64,000 nt of DNA, taken from the NCBI GenBank assembly GCA_964036275.1, contig OZ038438.1, forward strand, positions 16,599,720 to 16,663,719. Direction: 5' to 3'. Source of the DNA: Litoditis marina. Lineage: Eukaryota; Nematoda; Chromadorea; Rhabditida; Rhabditidae. Every line of letters starts with the position of its first letter. The first letter of the stretch is position 1. Below, in pieces: positions 52,565 through 64,000 of this stretch. A program made the position numbers and the translations under genes. The notes beneath the pieces are model-generated. The model ran no database searches. It saw only the letters and a program-made list of their open reading frames with translations, and was not told where the DNA came from.

Positions 52565-52801
52565 TCAGACAAAGACGAAAAGACATGGAGACTCGACAGA
52601 ATAAAACTTAATGTGTGTTTGTACATTGCGGTCATATTGCGATGCGAAATTTTGGAGAATTCTGCCGTAGTGAATTTGACTTTTTTGCATACATGCGGAC
52701 TCGTTTTCTAAAAGCGAACACATTGAGAAATATATGCGTTTATAGTAGGTTTTTGTCTGGAATTTTCTGCATTCAGATTTAACTTCCATAGAATCTGACA
52801 T
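52565..52801 (-). CDS. Possible 78-aa ORF
   Basis: An ATG frame on the minus strand (MSDSMEVKSECRKFQTKTYY, KRIYFSMCSLLENESACMQK, then SQIHYGRILQNFASQYDRN) ends in TGA. A GATTTCAG lies 35 bases upstream and could be a cis or trans acceptor. The frame is also open upstream of the Met. It is divergent from the transporter gene at 53136, and might be the first exon of the minus-strand gene with exons at 49.5-50.8 kb. Not recognised. Confidence 0.3.
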   Translation of the reverse strand: MSDSMEVKSECRKFQTKTYYKRIYFSMCSLLENESACMQKSQIHYGRILQNFASQYDRNVQTHIKFYSVESPCLFVFV

Positions 52802-53118
52802 TTTTCCACTTGTCGAGTTGAGTTTCGGAGCGCGAACTGAAATCCATGCGGGAATGGAATAGTTAGACCCTCTTCTCAAATACCTCCTAAACTACGCAAA
52901 TTTGTCTGAGTGTTATCGGCGAGATATTATTGACAAAGTTTAACAGTTCCTTAATAACATAAAATAACATTTGAATGAGAGTGCAGGGCGCGATAATCCG
53001 TGACACTTTGTTATCTTTCGTCAAAGACTCAATTGCGCTTTGATTTTGCTCATTTCTAATAAGCATAGCAAAGTTTTGATCTTTTCTGTTTTTCTGATTG
53101 CAATTTGTCCCCTGTTCT

Positions 53119-53135
53119 GGAACTACAGTGGTGGA
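53119..53135 (+). promoter_or_regulatory. Possible spliced-leader acceptor before the MCT-like gene
   Basis: GGAACTACAG ends at 53128, seven bases before the ATG at 53136. No upstream coding exon is required. Confidence 0.4.
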
Positions 53136-56100
53136 ATGGAGAGATGCGATAAACAGACGATACTCGCTGATGAGGCCGCAGCGGCCAGGAGGGCCGAGCG
53201 GAAGTTCCTGTGGCTGCCGGTCGTCGGATTCATAATACTGCTCTCGGAAACGGGAGTGCGACAGGTTAGTCTTGTATTCTCACACAAAGTCAGTACCAGT
53301 TATGCCATTTTCAGATATGAATACGTTTCATTCTGAAAAGAACCTGTTGTTTTCCGGCTCACAGGAAAAGCTGATCCTCTCTATTATATACAATATGGTC
53401 AATCAAACGTATTTTGTACAGTTCAAGGAAAACGCTTGTTTATTTTATTAGTTCGTGGTTGTGAGGTTTGACATGCAATGCAAACATTCTTATCAATCCT
53501 CGCTAGTTATCAGTGAGCGTTATTTCTTTTAGCAGTCTGCTCGCACTTTGCTTCCCATCCGCGACTGATACAAAGTCTAAACTCCAAAAAACGGCAGATA
53601 GTTTGCAGGTTATTGAACCTAGTCAAAACAACGGTTGTAGAGAGTACCCTGCCGGCAGTTTCTTCGGGTTGAGAGAAAGTGGTGGTGATAACAGTTAGAA
53701 GGGATGCGCGAACAAAAGTGGACAGACAGTACGGACAAAAAAATGCATTCATTATTCAATAGTCATCGAACTATGTCGATAAAACCTAAAAATGCGAGAC
53801 AATGTTCTAAATGTCGTGTATGTTTTTCAGATTATTTCCTGATAGTCATAGATAGATTACTCCTGTGATGTTCGTGAGCTATTCGCAGGTTGTTACAGTA
53901 CTGTCAAAAGACATATCTTGGAGATGATCGTTGAGGTTTCGGTGATGTCTCACAATTTTTTTTGGCAATTCATAATTTAATTTAGGTGATGAATGTGTTT
54001 GTTCCGTCTCTCATAACCGAGTTCAACTGTACAAAGACGGAGGCGGACACTGCCGCTATAGTCATGCCTTCAGCATCCAGTCTACTGGCCGGTGAGCCAT
54101 ACTTGTTGATTCAGAACAAAGTTATAACATTAATGGTTGAATGAATGAACTAAGATTGGTAGACACGACATTTCGAAATTGATTCGAAGTAACATCGATC
54201 TCTGCACCTATATGATGCATTCGTGATATGTCCAGTCAGACGTTCAAGGGGTACTTATTCGAGTTGGTTCTTATTGTAGTTTGATGGCTACACACATCAA
54301 TAGTCTTATTTTCGACAGCAATTTAGTGGACTTGAACTTCATACACAGCGTAATTGAACTACAGTAATGTATTTGTTTTAATTACCTAGATTTGTCGTCT
54401 AACTTCGAAGTTTACCAATGCTTGATCTTCGTATTGCATAGATAATTGGAATGGAAAGCTTTGTTTAGTAAGAAGGAAAACGAACTTGCTTTCCGATTCT
54501 CTCATGGATATCCGTACAATATTACACGTAATTTTGGATTTTCCATTTATGCAACAATTCCCACAATATTAACTTTAACATGTTGTTTTCACTACATATG
54601 TGTTGGTTCGAATTATGAGTCTCCATTATACACACAAAATAATTCGGAAAAAAGCCGATCTTCTCCTAAGAACATTAGAAAGTTTGATAACACACACAAT
54701 GGGAGTTGACGTGAGTTTGACGAGGACTATATCAACCATTCAAGGTCCGGTGGCGGCTGTAGCCTACCAATTCTTCGGAGCCCGTGTTTCTATTTGTTGT
54801 GGAACCGGACTATGCTTTCTCGGATTCGTACTCGGCTCTTTCTCAACTGATATCGATTTTCTCTATGCCTATGGATTGATGATAGGTAAGCGATGCGATG
54901 TCGTAGGGAACCGTAGCAGTCATACAAGTGGTTGGCTCAACCTGATGGAGGGCCTTATTACACTCTGCTAACGTAGTTGCCAACTTTTCTTGTTTAGGAA
55001 TAGGGTAGGTGACTACAACGTGGGTCAAACAGTTGAGCTGAAAGTGACCTTTTTATGGAGACCATACAAAATTTCGATAGTCCTGTCTCAAAAATAGTTT
55101 CTTCTACTAATGATTCACTCAATCAGTACATCAGCGTTGTTTTTTCCAATTTAAACTACCATTTTCTAAAGTCCCTCAACACGTTAAGGAATTGGATGTG
55201 CATTGATGAGAAATTCCATTATATCGGTACAATGTGAGTACTTCAAAGAACATAGAAACTTGGCAATGTCATTCATTTCAATCGGACCAGGAATTGGCAT
55301 TTTCGTACTTCCCAGAGTGCTCATGCCACTGATTAATGAGGTGAGCGACCCGAACATGACAAAATATTATATTTACTTATGAAAAACCCAAATCGGAGCA
55401 TAATTAGAAGATGAAAATGAAGAAAAAATGCCTTTAGAGTGAAATCTTCCAACTGCTGTCGTCAGAAAACCATTGTCCATTCAACAAATGCCTAAGAATG
55501 AGGCGAGAACGGTTAATTATTCTGTTTGCGAAACAGTTTATCACATGTGATTCTTATTCATTCAGTTTTCTTGGAGGTTCGCTTGGCAGTGTCTAGCCGG
55601 TTTGTATATTATTTGTTTCATTATGGGATTATTCATCACTCGTCTTCCATCTACAAAAGCCAACACCTTCGCTCAACTGACTGGTGTCGAGGTAAAGAGA
55701 ATTTCTCGCAAATTTGAGCTAGCAACGTAGAAAAAAATTGAACTGAACACTCGAAATCACCAGTTCAATGATTTGCAAAAATCTAACGTGTCGAACTTCA
55801 TCTTGGAATTGTGAGGCAACACTTCCAGGTCGTGTCTAAATTGCCTGTGAATATAAATTGTCATAACTTACGTTTATAAAACTTTCTTTCGAAAACTGCT
55901 CTAAAAAAGTTATTTTCACATGTGCTATAATTATGTTAATGCTGAATTCAGGTGTGGTGCCGAGGAGAGTTTATCCTCCATGTATTGGCCTCATTCTGTG
56001 CATCGTCAGTCTGTATTATCTACGTATCCAATATCCTAGGTCTTATGCGATCGGAAGACATTGAAGGGTTAGTTTGTAGTTCATTTACTGGCATTCTCAA

Positions 56101-57518
56101 CGAAAACCTAACAAGGCTCCCTTTTTAATATTTGGAAATGCTCCCAGACCATTTTGAAACATACTACTGAGTACAGTCTTTCACCGAAAAAAAACTATTA
56201 AACAAATATTCTCTTAATCTGAGGGTCATGAATAGATTTGTACTGAACCCCGGCAGAAGTTTTCAATCATGTGTTAGGATAAACAATTCAGATCTGTGAT
56301 ATCAATATTGCAGTGTGGTGTTTGATGTTGCAGACCAGAACAGGTGTACAGCTACAATGGGATAGCGTCCATAGTGGGTCGTACTCTGCTCACCGTTCTC
56401 ATGGGAATGTACAACATCCATATAGCACTCATCATGATTGCCACCTATTCCATTGCACAAACAGCTCTGTTCTCTGCCGTAATCTGTCAAAACATATGGG
56501 AGTTTCGAGTGCAGAACTTTTTCTCTGGATTTGGAATGGGTGAGTTAGATAATTTCTAGAATATACAAAACTAATTTCATAAGATTACAGTAACTTTTTG
56601 TATTTGTATGGAAATCAGCCTAGAGTTCAATAATTAGTATTTAGCGAAAAACGGAATTTTGGTGGTAAACAATAGTTTGCTATTATTTTAACTGCCTGTT
56701 GTTGACAAAATAATACAGTCCCTGATTGTAGTCTTCTTATGTATACCGTTTTCTTCTGAAATCATTGTGCTTATAGGCATGTTCCAAGCAGTTCTAGCTC
56801 CCTTTCTACTTACCATAATTGGTCCTGCTCAACTACCGGGGGCTCTTGGTTATACCAACCTCATCAATGGTTTGGCCGCTTTCGCTGGAATCCATGTTGC
56901 AGGTCCGTCAGTATACTGTATATATCATTCACATGAAATAAGGTAAATACTTTACATTTTGATCACAGTGACGTCATTGTTTAAATAAATAGTTTTTCAC
57001 GTACCTTCTTGAACAGCAGGTTACTATGGTACTTTTCTATTTCAGTTCTGTACGTAAACGATGTAGTTCTCGTCATTGTAAGAGTCAGGTGTAATAAGAC
57101 TTTCGCAGCGCGCCGATGAAACGTCCTGACTGTTTCGCACAATGCTAGAGGTTTTCGTCCTTTCTCCTGGGAAAAGCTATCATGCAAAAATATCATGGCA
57201 CGCTGCCAAACTCTCACTGGGAATGATGAGAACTTATATAATATAGTATAATGAAAACTACACTTGATCTAGAACAACAATGAAACCATAACTATATAAT
57301 ATTGTACTTTTTCAACAGGTGTCGTTGTTCGCATCTACGAATCGCCGCGTTCTGCATTTGTTCTGTCAATTTTCCTCGGTGTCCTGGCCATCGTATTCTC
57401 AATTTTAACATCAGCCTTCTTTTTGCACAAAGAGAACAGAAATAAACGTTCGTTGGAAAGTCGAATGGAAAAATGCGAAGAACTACAACCTCTTCAAAAC
57501 AGCAATGGAAAACAATAA
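53136..57518 (+). CDS. Monocarboxylate-transporter-like protein (SLC16, MFS)
   Basis: Nine exons join in frame to 433 aa: 53136-53264, 53986-54091, 54745-54885, 55189-55340, 55566-55691, 55952-56067, 56334-56539, 56777-56902, 57319-57518. It has the twelve-helix major-facilitator plan. Family-type landmarks are helix 1 (WLPVVGFIILLSETGVRQ), GPVAAVAYQFFGARVSICCG (as GPV...NKYGSR in MCTs), YGLMIGIG, then YFKEHRNLAMSFISIGPGIG (as YFYKRRPLANGLAMAGSPVG) and FSWRFAWQCLAGL. The second half has QNFFSGFGMGMFQ and helices to FSILTSAFFLHKENR. The usual helix 1 motif of proton-linked MCT1-4 with a conserved Lys is absent, so an orphan SLC16-type substrate is more likely. It acts in a cell membrane. Exons 3 and 4 use AAG acceptors. 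AATAAA overlaps the stop (57517-57522), with further copies downstream. Confidence 0.85.
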
Positions 57519-58770
57519 TAAATCTGTCGATATATTTTGTTCGATCAGAATAATCACCGGAGGCTCTCGATGCACTTGTTTTAACCATTTCATGATAAGT
57601 CAGATAATAGTTCCGGTTTCCACGTACGGTTGCTCGAGAATGAAATGTTGCCAGAACACACCAAATTGTCACGTGGAACGGTAAAAAACAAGAATTACAA
57701 TAAATTATAATAGCGATTTAACAGGATGTTTAACAAACCACGTACATATTTTTTTTGAAATGAGTTAAGTGTATATTGAATAATGCACGATGAATAATAA
57801 AAAAGAAGGGTCGACCACCTCTGTTTGGCCTGCTATCTGTTTGACCTTTCGATAACACAGTAGACATAATTGTCCTCGCAATAACTTATAGCAAATACAG
57901 TTTGCACTCTTTCTCGTTATTCCAAACCGCTGGTAAAAAATCAATTCAAATCTGATATTATTATGCCCGTTGCTTGAATATTTTCATGCAATATCACTCA
58001 CGTGAACACGTACACTCAAAAAGAAATTTGTATAAACTTTTTTTTCCGAAAATACTTGCATGTCGATAATCATATTCCACTGTATACTGTAAGAATGAGA
58101 GGTTTCTCATTGCACTGATAAAAATTGGTAGTGAAAAATCTCCGTGAAACTATTTTCTCACGGAAACATTCATAGGATAGGGTACAGTAAGTTCGAGTAG
58201 AAATAGGGAGATAGTACAACATTCTCTTCTTGGTCCAAACTTTGGAATCCACTGACTATCTGTGAAGTTTGTGTTAAAAACCTTGTATTATAACCTGGTG
58301 GTGAAACATTAGCACTATGACGTAGTGCTCAACCTTATCTTATTGACGATTCAGTCTGTTCAGTGTCCTCGTTATAGTTGCCAGTGCACAATGTGGTTTT
58401 TGGCTTTCAACGGTTTTCGGAACCGCCCGTATTTTAAAATCTTACTTCTTGTGTGATATTCAGTTGTTTTCATTTCATTATTTGCAGCTTTTCAGCTCAT
58501 TTCTATTTTTGTCACTAATAAGACAACGAAAAGTGTTTTATTTTCCAATTGATTGATGTAAAACCGGGCGTTGAGTTGATCTTCTCTATTGCTCTAACCT
58601 AAAACTTTAACTATGACACTTTTCTTGAGAAAAACTTTAAGTTATAATCGAATAAATTTATTTGGAACCTTTTTCTCCAGGTATGGATTAGGTTCATTTC
58701 GAGAAACCATGTACTTTGTTGGGTATTGCACATTAATTTAGTTTAACCGTCAAGTAAATTTGGTAGTATT

Positions 58771-58792
58771 GCGTGTTTCTAGTTCCTGGAGA
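58771..58792 (+). promoter_or_regulatory. Possible spliced-leader acceptor before the HPS1-like gene
   Basis: GCGTGTTTCTAG ends at 58782, ten bases before the ATG at 58793, again with no need for an upstream coding exon. Confidence 0.4.
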
Positions 58793-61700
58793 ATGTTTGG
58801 TTATCTGTTGGTATCAAATAAAAACGACGTAGTTTTGGTTGACGGAGATTCGAGTTTCCGAGGATATTTATGGAGTAGAATAGAGAAGGAAATTCATGCC
58901 CCAACATCTGTACAATCCACTTCCAGGTGAGTAGAGTCGCTTGATATAGTTCCGCTATACATTTTGTATAATAAGTTTTATTAACATTAAATATAATCGA
59001 GAGGACTGTTAAACTACAGAAAACCTTGAAGAATGTGAAGTGCGATAAAAAGGAATTGTTCGAAAAAAATATTACTTGATGTATCCTTTTCACTCCTTTC
59101 TTCAAATTTGTCGCTTCCTGTCTCCCATAAGTCACCGCCAAGTTTGAAAAATATATTATGATCACATTGCTAGAGAACGGTTCGAAAGCCTAAGGCCCTA
59201 GGGCATGTCCAATTTTGCACATTGCAGTGGGGTGTACACCGACTCAAACAACTATGTTCCCGCCAAAAAGGCTTCTAGGAAAGCATCATCTGTGTTTTCT
59301 ACCAGAGAGGTAGGTAGTTTTGAATGATTGATATAGTATAAAAGTTAGATTCAACAGAACTGTGATTTGAATGGTAGCGCGATTTTTACAAATGTGTTCA
59401 AATAACAGATATTTCCATTGGGAAATTCATATTTTTTTACACTCATCCGCCATTCTAAACCCACCGTAAAATGTACGACCAAACATTTTCTCAATTTCAT
59501 GCTGTTTCATTGGCTGTGTTGTTTCATATAGTTTTGTTTTGTAATCTGAAACCTACGAATAGACAGATTTTTTGCAAGTGTAAGGTTTATGTTAGTTTGT
59601 AACAAAAACCGCATTGAATCTGCTGTTTCTTCAGATTTCTCATATCTTCCTGCCCCTCATTTCGTTCTACCGCGGGGCTGAGGCAGCTGGAAAAGACGCG
59701 ATGCAAGTCATTCAATCGGAGGAGATCCAGATTCGATTTCGAGCTCTGCGCTGCAACTATCTCATGATATGCATTGGAAATGAGTGAGATAACTTATTCA
59801 ATTCAAAATTCAGTATTGCTCAGTGAAATATAAAAAATGATGGCAAACACCACACGTTTCGCGGATGCGAGTACATTGTAATCACCAGAGCAGATCAGAT
59901 TCGAGGTTACCATTGTAACTGTACTTTTTTTTGAACATATTTTTGGTAATTATTCTCGATATATTTCATATTGCTCGTACGTGCTCGTGCCCGTAGTACT
60001 ACCCAATAAATTTGCCAGCGTATGTATGTGTATGGTGGAGTCAAATAACGAATTTTCAGTGATCGAAAACAATTGAGTTTCTTGGAATATTTCGACATTG
60101 GACTGAAGATGAACGTAGGCCCACTATTGGAGTTGATTCTTACCGATCTCTCTCCAGTGAAACACGGCAGAGAAAACGTACAATTGCTATTGGAACGACA
60201 ATGCCAAGGAAGGATTAAACAAAAACAAGGTAATATATTAAGTAATATTGAATTGAACACGAGACTTTCCAAAGTTTACCCTATATCTCTTCACCATTGT
60301 TAGAGTAAATAGTTAAGAAAGGCAATATCTTGCTATAGATCGTTTCACCGAACAATAGCCCTCTATTACAGTTGTGGGCGGAGCAACGAGGTTGGTAAAT
60401 ATCCAAGCTGTAGATTGAGAATCGAAATTAGGCTCAGGAAGGATCCGCACCCGCAAGCTGCAGGCAGCACGGCGCCGGCGGATGGGTTGTTCATATTTTG
60501 TTCGGATCAAAATGTACAGTGAGACTGAGCCTCTGTGCGTCCATTAGTTCAGAAAGAGGTTTCAGAGCGATAAATATGATCATCTTATGTTGTTGATCAA
60601 TATTGCTGAATATTGCAGAACATTCACATGTCGATTGTACTCAGAGTGATTGTTACAGATTTCATTGATGTACGGGAATGCTGCTTCTACAGATCTGAAG
60701 TTGACAAAATACTTCCAATTGTAAAATCGGTCTGCTCGCAACTTCATTTGTTTCTTGGAAGTAACCGGTAGGTTATCTATATTTAATTTAGAACGAGATT
60801 CATACATTAACGGAAGCAAATGTTTAAGTTTCTGTCGTCCCTTTGAAGAGTTGTTACTAGCTACTAGCCCAATTGGCGTCAATCACTAATGCGAACATTC
60901 CTGAACCGCACAGTAGGGGTCTACTGTTCTTGTAATTTAATCTCGCTGAATGTTGCTTATTATTGGGCATTTTTGTTATATGAATGGCTACCAAGACATT
61001 GCCGCGGTTTGAACTGTTCTACGTTTGTTGGACAATTTCAAACTCATGAAAGAAGGAGAATAATTTTGCAAGGTTAAACTTCAAAAGTAGGGTGTTGGAC
61101 AACGCATTTAGTTTGCGTGATGCTGTCATTTTTTGATCGCTACGAAGTTTTCGAATTCATTCAGTTCTGTTTTGGTTGTAACTGACTAACCATTTCAGAT
61201 GCATGTTGCTGTACAATGGGGATATGATAACTTCTGTCAATTCATGTAGTGAAGAGAAGCTACTCTGTAACACACTGTGTCTGCCGGATGTCCGCTGTCT
61301 ATTGGATCAAATGAAACTGCGGTCAGAAGTACCGACGAATGGCGACATTTCTCTGGTTTGCAATTTTCCACTTTGCCGCTTTCGAGGTTCAAAAACTACT
61401 AATCCAATTCTGATTCACTCGACCAATTTTTAAATCTGAAAACTTATGACAATAACTCAATTAATTAAATGTGCACAGTTTTGACACCAAAATATACTGA
61501 GAAGATTGTATTTCCATTGAAGTAAGTGAGTACTGAACGATAAACATAGATAACTCACAATTGAACAACAAACAAATATAACACCCCCCCCCCCAAAAAA
61601 ACAAACAAATATGTCACAGAAGAATGATCAATAATGTAGCTCTTATGATTAGTATGACGTTGTATTTCTCAGGTATGGTTACGCTCTTCGAAGGGACACA

Positions 61701-64000
61701 TTCCGTTCTATGTGAATGTGATTCGGTTTCGTCTGACGGACGGTCTGGTGTTGGTTTGTCTCGCTGAGGCAAAACACAACTTGCTAATACGACTTGTTGT
61801 TTTGTTGCTTGCTAAACTGGAGGAAATCTCCAAATCGAACAACATAACGAGGTCAGTATCCCTTGGTTTCCCAACTGGAAGAAATGCTATTTTAGTTGAT
61901 TCCGTTTTTTTTTCGTTTTTTAAAATTTATCATTTTTACTCCGAACATAAAAATTTTGACCATGCACAAGTAACTACGAAGTTTTATTTTTAGGGTTTGC
62001 TTTCTGCCATGATCTTAAACACTGTTATTTGAGTGAATGAAAACGATGAGAGGTACATGTCATAAACAGAACATGTTCATTTGACTATAGCCATTGTTCC
62101 GTTCTATGTACTATATGTTTCATTCTGCACATTGAAGTGCCACAAACAAAAACTAAAACAGTTCCACCAAATAAGGCCAGAGTTCGAGTATTCTCAGTTG
62201 AACTCGAAAAACATTACAGCGACTCGAGAGAAATAGGAATTGCCATAGAAGATATTACTACTCATCTATTGGATATGGTAACGACGAAGGATTCTACACA
62301 AGATCCGGCGGAAACAGCTTTTCTTCGCAACCCTACCAAAACTGCACAATTTTTCAAGGTGATTCTGGTTTACTGTGGGTACTGGTTGAATTCTGAAAAA
62401 ATGTAGCAAGAAACCATATAGTTTAACTGAATAATATATACAAGGTCAACACTGTAATAACATGATTAACAATAATAATGATGATGTAACAAACAATAAT
62501 AAAAGTCATTATTCCTCATGTTAAGCCTCATACGTACAATACTCAGGTTGCACAGAGATTTTGACACAGAATGTTTGAGATAACATGTTGTTGTTGTTGT
62601 TGTTTTTGTTTGGTGATGTTGTTGTTTTCAGACAGTCTGGACCCGTTTACACGCAGAACTGTTGCGATCTCATGAGGCAGTAGAGCCACCTACGAAGAGA
62701 CAACGGTTTTCTATCAGCTCTATTAAATCTGCTTTTTCCAATTTGTCGATAAATCACTCGTCTTCTATTTATTCCTTGATTAACAACAACGGTAGAGTCC
62801 GAAAGGTATGTTTTTCATCTCAAAACAGGGCTTCGACGATTTAAAAGTTGGTTTTCGCAACAAATTGATCCCTCTCATCCACCATGATATGTAATTGAAA
62901 TTTCCCAAGCATATAGCTTTTCAATCATGAAGTTTCGTGAAACTGTACTCACTTTGTGATACATATGGAATTCGCAATGAAAATCACAATTAAAAACAAG
63001 CTGGTAGGATAACCGCTAACTACTTATTAAGGACATTCCACTCCAACTTGACGTTCTTCTCACATATTTGAGGCGGCAGGCAACAACACTACTACAAGAA
63101 CTATGCAGCTGGGCACTTAGGGACGCTACTCAGTACAAAATGAACCTTTTCCGAGAATCCATGAGAAGGATTCTGCGCCCAGCTCATAAAACAGTGATAA
63201 ATGCACTCGATCTAGGTTTGTTTTGTGCTCTGTCTTCGTAAATATGGTTTGGTGTCATAAGTATTGACTGACGACATCAAGGATAAAAATAACGATTAAA
63301 CAGAGGAGAAAAATAAGAGGAAGAAATTTTCTATAAGAGACTTGCGTTTAGAGAGAAAAACTGTGAAACAGCAAAAACAGTTGCCTAAGCATTCAACCGC
63401 TGGGCAGTTTGTTAGTTGAGTGAAAAAGCGAATGAAGCGGAAGATGTGTCTTGTCTCTTTCTATTTCTTAATGGTATATGTCATCAGTGCGTAGTATTTC
63501 TAGTAACTATCAACAATGTTGCTTGAAAAAAACTTTTGTACCAACATTTTTCGTGGTTGTTTTCAGGCAAATCAGATATGAATCTTCACCGGTTTTTGCG
63601 GCCTATCGACCATCGTTTGAATATGCTGGCCTACATTTATCTTAATGAAGAACGAAAGCTGTGTTTGAACTATATTCCCGGTTCGGACATTTTTACGCTT
63701 GTCTCAATTTTTGTCAAGTGTCTGGAGTACATTCTAGTAGTAATTAATATCTGGTGTAGTATCGATAAGAAAACTGTTAAAATAATTTTTGAAGGTCTCA
63801 TGACAGAAACCAGAACTTTAAGAACACTACCTTTAATTAACGTTTGAAACACGCTGTCGAGAAACTCACTCGAGAAAAAAAGAAGATTGAAGGTGAAGTT
63901 GCAGAAGGGTTCACAGTAGAACTTCCGTTATTCGGGACTACGGACATTTCGTCGTCTTCGTGCTATGACTGTACCGGTATCTCAGGGGAGCGTTACACTA
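58793..64000 (+). CDS. HPS1-like protein (BLOC-3 subunit), 3' end outside window
   Basis: Exons joined in phase: 58793-58926, 59228-59309, 59635-59783, 60060-60229, 60659-60767, 61199-61355, 61673-61851, 62181-62358, 62632-62805, 63032-63215, from 63567, and an open exon from about 63850 to the end. Over 500 residues are present. The layout follows human HPS1 with its longin-type domains: MFGYLLVSNKNDVVLVDGD at the start, ISHIFLPLISFYRG, NYLMICIGNE and EYFDIGLKMNVGP; then CMLLYNGDMITSVNSCSEEK (as LLVHSKLLAFYSSHSASS) and HIPFYVNVIRFRLTDGLVLV with LLLAKLEEISK (as MYCLPLWQGINLVLL and MLEKKLK); then HRFLRPIDHRLNMLAYIYL (as YLEDFPGLVHFIYV). HPS1 with HPS4 activates Rab32/38 in lysosome-related organelle formation. 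Identity is low; MON1, inturned or fuzzy are alternatives. The exon 8 acceptor, exon 11 end and last acceptor are uncertain. Donors GTTTGC and GTTTGT are used. Confidence 0.6.
62582..62621. repeat. (GTT)n microsatellite
   Basis: Repeated GTT/TTG units precede the acceptor of HPS1-like exon 9. A second simple AAT/AAC-rich patch lies at about 62460-62510. Confidence 0.7.

Noticed and set aside
57292..57672. 126-codon minus-strand frame
   Set aside because: Antisense of the last exon of the MCT-like gene.
59907..60272. 121-codon minus-strand frame
   Set aside because: Antisense shadow of HPS1-like exon 4, which has clean splice sites and phase on the plus strand.

Overview
This is eukaryotic, metazoan DNA, most likely from a nematode. 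Genes are split into many small exons with GT-AG introns. Acceptors are short (TTTCAG, also many AAG) with no long pyrimidine tract. Several first exons have an acceptor-like AG only 5-10 bases before the ATG, as expected for spliced-leader trans-splicing. The DNA is AT-rich and no bacterial-style genes, rRNA or tRNA were recognised. I built the gene models by hand, keeping reading frame across each junction; there was no search or transcript evidence.

Layout. 0-3.5 kb: a minus-strand gene of unknown function (exons 39-400 and 1877-2385) and a divergent short plus-strand gene (3034-3469). 3.5-8.7 kb: no convincing gene. 8.7-12.3 kb: a minus-strand two-exon gene for a small secreted protein, divergent from a plus-strand paired-like homeobox gene (five exons, 158 aa). 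13.4-19.2 kb: a minus-strand class B (secretin family) GPCR with its hormone-binding domain, seven membrane helices and C-terminus; only the start is missing. 19.2-26.8 kb: mostly unexplained, with a two-exon plus-strand C-terminus at 24.2-24.6 kb. 26.8-35.8 kb: ERGIC2 (11 exons, 419 aa) followed closely on the same strand by a mitochondrial glutamate carrier of the SLC25A18/22 type (10 exons, 316 aa), spaced like a nematode operon. 37.5-39.7 kb: minus-strand Smad MH2 gene without a visible MH1 domain or C-terminal SSxS. 41-43.4 kb: isolated minus-strand coding-like exons. 44.6-47.5 kb: minus-strand FoxG/fkh-2-type forkhead gene (seven exons, 266 aa). 49.5-52.9 kb: minus-strand exons of uncertain identity, interrupted by a hAT-like non-autonomous transposon. 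53.1-57.5 kb: plus-strand monocarboxylate-transporter-like protein (nine exons, 433 aa). 58.8-64 kb: plus-strand gene with the layout of HPS1, a BLOC-3 subunit, running off the right end.

The genes do not form one pathway. They include developmental or neuronal regulators (homeobox, FoxG, Smad, class B GPCR) and housekeeping membrane or trafficking genes (ERGIC2, SLC25, MCT, HPS1-like). Most notable are the hAT-like element with an exact 8-base target duplication, a 130-base near-perfect foldback in a Smad intron, the candidate ERGIC2-carrier operon, and several small genes visible only when splice phases are followed.
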